A stretch of 64,000 bases of DNA, from assembly GCA_963800705.1 (NCBI GenBank), contig CAWDBV010000001.1:1-64000 (forward strand). Direction: 5' to 3'. Source of the stretch: CAWDBV01 sp963800705. Its GTDB lineage: Bacteria > Actinomycetota > Thermoleophilia > Solirubrobacterales > 70-9. Under the pieces are notes generated by a model that ran no database searches, was not told the DNA's origin, and saw only the letters and a list, made by a program, of their open reading frames with translations. This document shows positions 58,889 through 64,000 of this stretch, piece after piece (the stretch's first letter is position 1; every line of letters starts with the position of its first letter). The translations under genes were made by a program, and so were the position numbers.

Positions 58889-60031
58889 CTAGCGCTTCTT
58901 CTTTTTCTTGCGCTTGCACTTCAGCTTGCCCTTCTTGCGGACGAGCTTGCGGCCCTTCTTGCACTTCTTCGTCACGGCTGCGACCGGGGTCAGGGCGGCC
59001 GCGGCCGCGGGGGCCAGCGGCGTGCAGCTCGCCGGTGCCGGGACGGCGGCCTGGATCTCGTGGGCGCCGATGTCGGGCAGCGCGTCACAGAGGCCCTTGG
59101 CGTTGACGACGCGGGCGCCGCGGTTGAAGTCGAGCGGTCCGAGCGTCGGGCTGAGCGCGCCCGCGTCGGTGGTCACCGAGCCCGGGGCGGGGGCGAAGTC
59201 GCCGCCGATGATCCCGGGCATGTTCGGGATCGTGGACTGGTTCCCGGGGCCCCTGTTGACGACCTGGTTCGGCGCTTCGCCCATCACGGTGTCGAAGTTG
59301 GAGTGGTCGATGTTGATGACGATGTCCATAGGAGGAGCAAGCCCGCCGCTGAGCACGATGTCGGTGGCGCCGAGCAGGATCGAGTTTCTGACCGTCGCGG
59401 CTTGCGGCAGCCCGTAAGCACTGTCTGCGAGCAGCGCCACCGACCCGGCGCCGCTCGCCACCGCGGTCACGTTCTGGAACGTGCCAGGGTCGGAGCCCGC
59501 CCGCAGTGCGGCCCCACTCGGAGATTTCGCCCAGACGACGCTGTCCCGGAGCAAACCGCCCTCCTTGACGAGCGCGCCGGTGCCGCCCGCCAGCGTGGCC
59601 TCAGCGATCACCTCGATCCGCTCGGCCAGGCCGCCATCCTGGAAGCTGAAGGCAATGTCGCCGCCCCCCATGCCCGAGATGGACAGCTTGACGTCGCGAA
59701 GCTGCCCGTTCTGGAAGATCGAGAGCCCGCTGCCGTTCGTGCTGACGAACTCCGGGCGGGTGCCCGGGACGAGGGCCTCGACGATCTCACCCTGGATCTG
59801 CAGGGACACCGCGAGCATGAACGGCGAGTCGTCCTTGAGCTGCACCAGCTCGCCTGGGTTGGCCTGGGCCAGGGCTTCCGAGAAGGCGCAGGGCATCGCG
59901 ACCGAGCAGGTCCCGCCGGCTCCCATCCCGGATGCGACGTAGGGGGGAGCAGCAGCCGCGGGCGCGGCGCTCGCGAGCAGTGCCGTCGCCGCCAAGATCC
60001 CGGCCAAAGTTCCCTTGTGAATCCCGCGCAT
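58889..60031 (-). CDS. Secreted beta-helix-like protein with basic Cys tail
   Basis: A 380-residue protein. Signal peptide: GTLAGILAATALLASAAPAAA. It then has TCSVAMPCAFSEALAQANPGELVQLKDD, an opening like those of CSLREA-type proteins. Beta-helix-like segments follow (RDVKLSISGMGGGDIAFSFQDGG; RDSVVWAKSPSGAALRAGSD; VRNSILLGATDIVLSGGL). The end has GARVVNAKGLCDALPDIGAHEI, a degenerate anchor-Q module. The tail is KKCKKGRKLVRKKGKLKCKR and six more basic residues: two Cys bracketing Lys/Arg, as in the other tails. TACACT lies seven bases before the ATG. Confidence 0.8.
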   Translation of the reverse strand: MRGIHKGTLAGILAATALLASAAPAAAAPPYVASGMGAGGTCSVAMPCAFSEALAQANPGELVQLKDDSPFMLAVSLQIQGEIVEALVPGTRPEFVSTNGSGLSIFQNGQLRDVKLSISGMGGGDIAFSFQDGGLAERIEVIAEATLAGGTGALVKEGGLLRDSVVWAKSPSGAALRAGSDPGTFQNVTAVASGAGSVALLADSAYGLPQAATVRNSILLGATDIVLSGGLAPPMDIVINIDHSNFDTVMGEAPNQVVNRGPGNQSTIPNMPGIIGGDFAPAPGSVTTDAGALSPTLGPLDFNRGARVVNAKGLCDALPDIGAHEIQAAVPAPASCTPLAPAAAAALTPVAAVTKKCKKGRKLVRKKGKLKCKRKKKKKR

Positions 60032-60045
60032 CGGGAGCAGTGTAT

Positions 60046-60465
60046 TCAGTCGTAGTCGCTTCCGCGCGGCTTCTGGCGCCGCTTTTTCGTTTCGCCGCGC
60101 CGCTTCTTCTGCTCCATCCGGCGTTCCTTGGCGGCCCGCCCCGGCCGCGTCGGGCGCCGCTTGCGCCGCACCTTGAGCCCGGCGTCGAGCTTCTCGGCGA
60201 GCCGCTTCAGCGCCAGCTCCCGGTTGCGCGCCTGGCCGCGGGCGTCTTGGGCGACCGCGTCGACGCGGGGTCCGAGCCGGTTCAGGAGACGGTCGCGCTG
60301 GGCGGGGGTGAGTGCTGCTGAGGTCGTGACATCGAAGACGGCCTCGATCCGCGACGCGGTCACGTTCGCGTGCTGGCCGCCGGGACCGCCCGAACGGCTG
60401 GCGCGAAGCTCGATCTCGCTGAGCGGAATCGAGACTTCGTCGTTGACCTTGAGCTCGTCAGCCAT
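60046..60465 (-). CDS. arfB: ArfB-type peptidyl-tRNA hydrolase (release factor homologue)
   Basis: Rescues stalled ribosomes by hydrolysing peptidyl-tRNA. The 139-residue protein has the GGQ motif in RASRSGGPGGQHANVTASRIEAVFDV and a long basic C-terminal tail (KRRPTRPGRAAKERRMEQKKRRGETKKRRQKP) that in ArfB enters the empty mRNA channel. The basic tail is the family's own feature and has no Cys, so it is not one of the secreted tails. Its start overlaps the end of the half-size TauE/SafE gene. Confidence 0.92.
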   Translation of the reverse strand: MADELKVNDEVSIPLSEIELRASRSGGPGGQHANVTASRIEAVFDVTTSAALTPAQRDRLLNRLGPRVDAVAQDARGQARNRELALKRLAEKLDAGLKVRRKRRPTRPGRAAKERRMEQKKRRGETKKRRQKPRGSDYD

Positions 60466-60832
60466 CGTCCGCGCGCAACCCGCGCCTGATCAACTGCGCG
60501 CCGACGACGAGCAGAAGCACAGCGAACGAGACCTCGAGGGCCCGCTGGCTGACGTTGTTGGCCACGCCGACGCCGATCGCCACGCCGATCGGTGAGAGCG
60601 CGCCGAGAACGATCCCGTCCTTGACCCGGACGTTTCCGTGCGCGTTCTGTCGCCAGGCGGCGACGAAGGCGACCGGAATGATTGCCAGCAGCGAGGTGGA
60701 CTCGGCGGCGAGCTGGCTCTGGTCCTGGAAGATCGTCAGCGCGGGGACGAACAGCACCCCGCCGCCGACCCCGAGCAGCCCGCCGACGATCCCGCCGGCG
60801 AAGCCCATAATCGCCGCGGCGATCTCGCTCAT
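60458..60832 (-). CDS. TauE/SafE (TSUP) family half-size membrane protein, second half
   Basis: A 124-residue membrane protein of the sulfite/sulfonate exporter superfamily, with about four helices. It begins SEIAAAIMGFAGGIVGGLLGVGGGVLFVPALTIF, the G-x-x-x-G-L-L-G-V-G-G-G repeat of TSUP, then QSQLAAESTSLLAIIPVAFVAAW. Full TSUP proteins have two such repeats (about 250 residues); here each repeat is a separate gene. The ATG overlaps the previous stop (ATGA). Confidence 0.85.
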   Translation of the reverse strand: MSEIAAAIMGFAGGIVGGLLGVGGGVLFVPALTIFQDQSQLAAESTSLLAIIPVAFVAAWRQNAHGNVRVKDGIVLGALSPIGVAIGVGVANNVSQRALEVSFAVLLLVVGAQLIRRGLRADDG

Positions 60833-61191
60833 GGGATCGCCAGCTCGACGGCGATCACGAGCAGCAACACGCCGAAGATGATCGAGATCGCGCCCTCGGG
60901 AAGCCGCTGCTGGAGCGCGACGCCGGCGACGCTTCCCCCGATCGCGGGGATGCCGACCAGCGCCGCCTTCTCGACGTCGACGTTGCCGTGCAGGGCCTGG
61001 CCGATGACCGCGAACGCCGCGATCAGGACGATCGCCGCCATGCTGGTCCCGGTCGCTTCGCGCTCCCCGTAGGCGAGCCAGAAGATCAGGAGCGGCACGA
61101 TCACGGTGCCCCCGCCGACCCCGAACAGGCCGCTGAAAGCGCCCGCGGCCGTGCCGATTGTGGCCAGCTTCAGGAGGCGGTCGCGCGGCAA
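60829..61191 (-). CDS. TauE/SafE (TSUP) family half-size membrane protein, first half
   Basis: A 120-residue protein with one TSUP repeat: AAGAFSGLFGVGGGTVIVPLLIFWLAYGEREATGTSMAAIVLIAAF, then VGIPAIGGSVAGVALQQRLPEGAISIIFGVLLLVIAVELAI. The start is probably TTG at 61191; a longer reading would overlap the divergent phosphatase gene. With its coupled neighbour it is expected to form a two-chain transporter of sulfite, taurine-derived or similar anions; substrate inferred only from the superfamily. Confidence 0.8.
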   Translation of the reverse strand: MPRDRLLKLATIGTAAGAFSGLFGVGGGTVIVPLLIFWLAYGEREATGTSMAAIVLIAAFAVIGQALHGNVDVEKAALVGIPAIGGSVAGVALQQRLPEGAISIIFGVLLLVIAVELAIP

Positions 61192-61228
61192 GTCTTCTCC
61201 GTGGGCACCGGCGGCGATACTAGAGATG

Positions 61229-62023
61229 ATGGAGGCCGCTTCAGACCTGCTCGCACCGCTGCGCGAGCATCCCGAGACCTCAGCCGTCCTGCTCGACGTT
61301 GACGGCACGCTGGCCCCGATCGCGCCCCGGCCCGAGCTCGCTCAGGTCCCCGACGCGACCCGGGAGCTGCTCCGCAAGCTCGCCGAGCGCTACGCGCTGG
61401 TCGGCTGCCTCTCGGGACGGCGGGCCCTCGACGCCCGTCTGCTCGTCGGCCTCGACGAGCTCGCCTATTCGGGCAACCACGGCTTCGAGCTTCTGCTGCC
61501 CGGTGAGAGCGAGGCGCACCCCGATCCGGTGCTCGACGGGCACGAGCAGGACGCCGCCCGGTTCGTCTCCCATCTCGACCAAGGCGATCTCGAGCGTCTG
61601 GGGATCAGGGTCGAGGACAAGGGCGCGATCGTCGCTCTGCACTGGCGCGGCTCCGGGAACGAGGGCGAGGCGGAGGCCTGGGCGGGGGAGCTCGAGAGCG
61701 AGGCCGAGTGGCAGGGTCTCGTTCCCCACCAGGGCCGGATGGTGCTCGAGATCCGCCCGAACGTCTCGATCGACAAGGGCAGGGCGCTGAGCTCGCTGCT
61801 CGAGGGTCGCGGGATCACCGCGGCGCTTTACGGTGGCGATGACCGCACCGACCTCGACGCCTTCAGGGCGCTGACCGCGCTGGTCGAGTCCGGGGAGCTC
61901 GAGCACGCGGTGCGGATCGCCGTCGCGGCGGAGGAGGCCCCGCCCGAGGTCGCCGCCGCCGCCGATCTCGTTGTCCCCGGGCCCGAGGGCTTCGCCGAGC
62001 TGCTCGGCAAGCTCGCCGACTGA
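61229..62023 (+). CDS. otsB: Trehalose-phosphatase
   Basis: Dephosphorylates trehalose-6-phosphate. The 264-residue HAD protein has SAVLLDVDGTLAPIAPRPELAQVP (motif I), LVGCLSGRRALDARLLVG, YSGNHGFELL, GRMVLEIRPNVSIDKGRAL and YGGDDRTDLDAFRAL (motif IV). Two ATGs lie in tandem (61226, 61229); a GATACT hexamer (61216-61221) seven bases before the second one favours it. The synthase OtsA is not in the window. Confidence 0.88.
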   Translation: MEAASDLLAPLREHPETSAVLLDVDGTLAPIAPRPELAQVPDATRELLRKLAERYALVGCLSGRRALDARLLVGLDELAYSGNHGFELLLPGESEAHPDPVLDGHEQDAARFVSHLDQGDLERLGIRVEDKGAIVALHWRGSGNEGEAEAWAGELESEAEWQGLVPHQGRMVLEIRPNVSIDKGRALSSLLEGRGITAALYGGDDRTDLDAFRALTALVESGELEHAVRIAVAAEEAPPEVAAAADLVVPGPEGFAELLGKLAD

Positions 62024-62568
62024 TGCTCTACTGCGACCTGCTCCGGATCACCGTTCTGCTCGCCGCCGGCGCGGCGACGCTGCTGGGCGCGATCACGATC
62101 GTCTCCGCGCAGCCGGCCGATGACAACACGACCCTGATCGTCGCCGCGGTCTGGTGGTCGCTGGCGGCCTTGCTCGGGCTCTATTTCGGGCGCGGCGACC
62201 GCGCCGCCGCGGCGGTCAGCGCGGTGCTCGCGGGCGCGCGCACCACGCCGACCCTGCCGACCGACAATCCCGGCCGCGTCGCGATCGGCCGCCTCTGGCC
62301 GATCGGCGCTTTCGCGGTGGTCGCCGGCGGGCTCGGCTTCGTCTTTCCCGGGGTGGCCGCGATCGGTACCGGCTACGCGCTCTTCGTCGCCCTCGCCTGG
62401 CGCCGCCGCGAGGGCGCCGTCGCCGCGGTCGAGGAGCGCGACGGCGTCCGCTTCTACGTCGAGCCCGGCTCGGCGCTTTCGCCGCTCACCCTGGTCCGCA
62501 CCCCCGGCCTGCGCCGCGACCGCGCCCCGGCAGGCCACCCGCCGCCGCCTCCCGGGGCCGCGGCGTAG
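62023..62568 (+). CDS. Hypothetical membrane protein
   Basis: A 181-residue protein with about four membrane helices: RITVLLAAGAATLLGAITIV, TLIVAAVWWSLAALLGLYFG, and two in VAIGRLWPIGAFAVVAGGLGFVFPGVAAIGTGYALFVALAW. A soluble end (VAAVEERDGVRFYVEPGSALSPLTLVR) and a Pro-rich terminus follow. Family unknown. Its ATG overlaps the otsB stop (TGATG), so it is cotranslated with the phosphatase. Confidence 0.65.
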   Translation: MLYCDLLRITVLLAAGAATLLGAITIVSAQPADDNTTLIVAAVWWSLAALLGLYFGRGDRAAAAVSAVLAGARTTPTLPTDNPGRVAIGRLWPIGAFAVVAGGLGFVFPGVAAIGTGYALFVALAWRRREGAVAAVEERDGVRFYVEPGSALSPLTLVRTPGLRRDRAPAGHPPPPPGAAA

Positions 62569-62573
62569 GTCAG

Positions 62574-64000
62574 CTACTTCGCCCGCTTCCTCAACCTCGA
62601 AAACTCCCGCCAGGCGCGAGTGTTCGCGATCTGATCGGCGCTCAGCCAGGCCCGGCGCGCGGTCGCGATTCCGTACTGGATGTTGTCGAGCGTGTCGGTG
62701 CCGTGCGCATCGGTGTTGACGCAGATCATCACCCCGGCGTCGGCGGCGAGCCGCGCGTGGTGCTCCGATAGGTCGCGCCTCCGGGGGTTGCCGTTGATCT
62801 CCATCATCGTCCCGGTCCGCGCCGCGGCCTCTGCGACCTTCTCGACGTCGATCGCGTAGGGCTCGCGGGCGAGGATCTGGCGCCCGGTCAAGTGCCCGAT
62901 GCAGTCGACCTGCGGGTTCTCGATCGCCGCGACCACTCGCTCGGTCATCGCCTTCTCGGAGATCTGGAACGAGGTGTGGACGCTCGCCATCACCCAGTCG
63001 AGCTCGGCGAGCAACTCCTCGGGATAGTCGAGCGATCCGTCGGTGCCGATGTTGACCTCTGATCCGGCGAGCACGCGAAAGCCGCGCTTCCCTTTGTTGA
63101 ACGCGCGCACCTCCTCGATCCGCTTCTCGAGCATCTCGTCGGTGACGTGGTCGCCGAACCCGTGACTCGCGGAGTGGTCGGTGATCGCCAGGTAGGCGTA
63201 GCCGCGCTTCTTGGCCGCCGCCGCCATCTCCTCGAGCGAGTTGCGCCCGTCCGACAGCGTCGTGTGCGAGTGGAGGTCGCCGCGGATGTCCTCGACCGTG
63301 ACCAGCTCCGGCAGCTCGCCGGTGTCGGCGGCCTCGATCTCGCCCCGCCCCTCGCGCAGCTCGGGCTCGATGAACGGGAGGCCGAGCAGCTTGTAGACGC
63401 CCTGCTCGTCGGCGAACTTGTGCACCTTCTTCTTGCCCTCGGTCTCGGCGACGCCGTGCTCGGAGACCGAGAAGCCGCGCGCCAGCGCCCGCTCGCGGAG
63501 CTGGACGTTGTGCTCGGCCGAGCCGGTGAAGTGCTGGAGCAGGTTGCCGAAGTTCTCCTCGGGGACGATTCGCAGGTCGACCTTGAGCCCGGTGTGAGTC
63601 AGGCCCTGGGCGCCGGCATCACCGCCGCGGCCGTCCTCGGCGATCAGGGCGTGCTTTGAGAACTCCTCGATCAGCGCCTTGGGGTCGGGAGCCGAGGCGA
63701 CCAGGTCCACGTCCTTGCAGGTCTCGGTCCAGCGCCGCGCCGAGCCCGCGATCTCGATCCGCCAGCTCTTGTCGACCGCGGTCAGATCGTCGACGAGCTC
63801 CTGCGCGACCGGGAGCACGTCGGAGAGCCGGCGACGCTCCTCGTCGCCTCCCTCCGGCATCCCCTCGAGCGAGGCGAGCACGGTCTCCTCGACCTTCGGC
63901 CCGAAACCCTTCAGCTCCTGGATCCGCCCCTGCTCGGCGGCGGTCTTGAGTTGCTCGAGGTCCTCGATCCCGAGCTCGTCGAAGAAGCGCCGCGCGGTCT
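62574..64000 (-). CDS. polX: DNA polymerase/3'-5' exonuclease PolX, partial (runs off right edge)
   Basis: Bacterial family X polymerase involved in base-excision and end-joining repair. Visible: the helix-hairpin-helix region LKGFGPKVEETVLASLEG, the Pol beta palm (IEIAGSARRWTETCKDVDLVAS and LKVDLRIVPEENFGNLLQHFTGS, with the Asp ligands), and a C-terminal PHP exonuclease (IRGDLHSHTTLSDGRNSLEEMAAAA, ITDHSASHGFG, VLAGSEVNIGTDG, ASVHTSF, ICVNTDAHGTD). The frame stays open to base 64000 (TARRFFDELGIEDLEQLKTA), so the first ~100 residues lie outside the window. Confidence 0.93.
   Translation of the reverse strand, partial: TARRFFDELGIEDLEQLKTAAEQGRIQELKGFGPKVEETVLASLEGMPEGGDEERRRLSDVLPVAQELVDDLTAVDKSWRIEIAGSARRWTETCKDVDLVASAPDPKALIEEFSKHALIAEDGRGGDAGAQGLTHTGLKVDLRIVPEENFGNLLQHFTGSAEHNVQLRERALARGFSVSEHGVAETEGKKKVHKFADEQGVYKLLGLPFIEPELREGRGEIEAADTGELPELVTVEDIRGDLHSHTTLSDGRNSLEEMAAAAKKRGYAYLAITDHSASHGFGDHVTDEMLEKRIEEVRAFNKGKRGFRVLAGSEVNIGTDGSLDYPEELLAELDWVMASVHTSFQISEKAMTERVVAAIENPQVDCIGHLTGRQILAREPYAIDVEKVAEAAARTGTMMEINGNPRRRDLSEHHARLAADAGVMICVNTDAHGTDTLDNIQYGIATARRAWLSADQIANTRAWREFSRLRKRAK

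Noticed and set aside
60046..60150. Basic C-terminus of ArfB as a tenth member of the tail family
   Set aside because: It has no Cys and no signal peptide, and the basic tail is the known ribosome-binding end of ArfB.

Overview
The window is very GC-rich actinobacterial DNA. From about 2.3 kb onward it reads as one genome, most likely a member of the class Thermoleophilia (Solirubrobacterales-like). This is an inference from F420-type oxidoreductases, a PafB-PafC fusion, an AdnA-like helicase-nuclease, FdxA, and many secreted beta-helix proteins with Lys/Arg/Cys tails; no marker gene settles it. The first 2.3 kb (hpf and lpqB) has the gene order of class Actinomycetes, is full of frameshifts, and meets the rest at an abrupt edge where lpqB loses its N-terminal half. 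It may be a chimeric join.

Layout. 2.3-9.3 kb: DtxR-type repressor, SDR, CPA1 antiporter, GntR regulator with a palindrome on its start codon, lone MlaE-type permease, HAD phosphatase and a divergent DHPS-like protein. 9.3-13.1 kb: MrfA/Hrq1-type helicase, a LOG-like protein and a GH15-like secreted protein. 13.1-17.2 kb: tRNA-Phe, SnoaL-like and F420 nitroreductase-like genes, amidase, YceI, UBP zinc finger, SDR. 17.3-22 kb: YhaM-like nuclease, small membrane proteins, PafBC fusion. 22-25.5 kb: metallo-beta-lactamase-fold protein, penicillin acylase family, PPOX-fold protein. 25.6-32.2 kb: a GH5-like secreted protein facing a four-gene, translationally coupled operon of secreted proteins. 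32.3-35.2 kb: rmlA-rmlD-rmlB. 35.2-41.9 kb: Lhr helicase, Nei2-like glycosylase, Crp/Fnr regulator, Pcm. 41.9-44.8 kb: RTX-like repeat protein, ASCH and SRPBCC proteins. 44.9-47 kb: CIRCE-groES-groEL, then a probable small RNA. 47-51 kb: epimerase-like, ferredoxin, Mrp, helical protein, IMPase. 51-57 kb: helicase-nuclease and two secreted beta-helix proteins. 57-64 kb: PAC2, second YhaM-like protein, another tailed secreted protein, ArfB, split TauE/SafE pair, trehalose phosphatase, membrane protein, and PolX running off the edge.

Most striking is a shared C-terminal tail on nine predicted secreted proteins, typically C-K4-G-K-x-R-K-K-C-[KR]-K. In five of them it follows a choice-of-anchor-Q type domain, exactly where other bacteria carry a sorting signal. 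This is the best candidate for an undescribed surface-attachment system. The main operon of these proteins is divergent from the dTDP-rhamnose genes.

Two more themes stand out. Over a dozen genes have a TANNNT hexamer 5-9 nt before the start codon, as expected for leaderless transcripts. DNA-repair genes are frequent (MrfA-like, Lhr, Nei2-like, AdnA-like, PolX, PafBC). Single-base frameshifts recur and are probably sequencing indels, so broken genes here should be read with caution.
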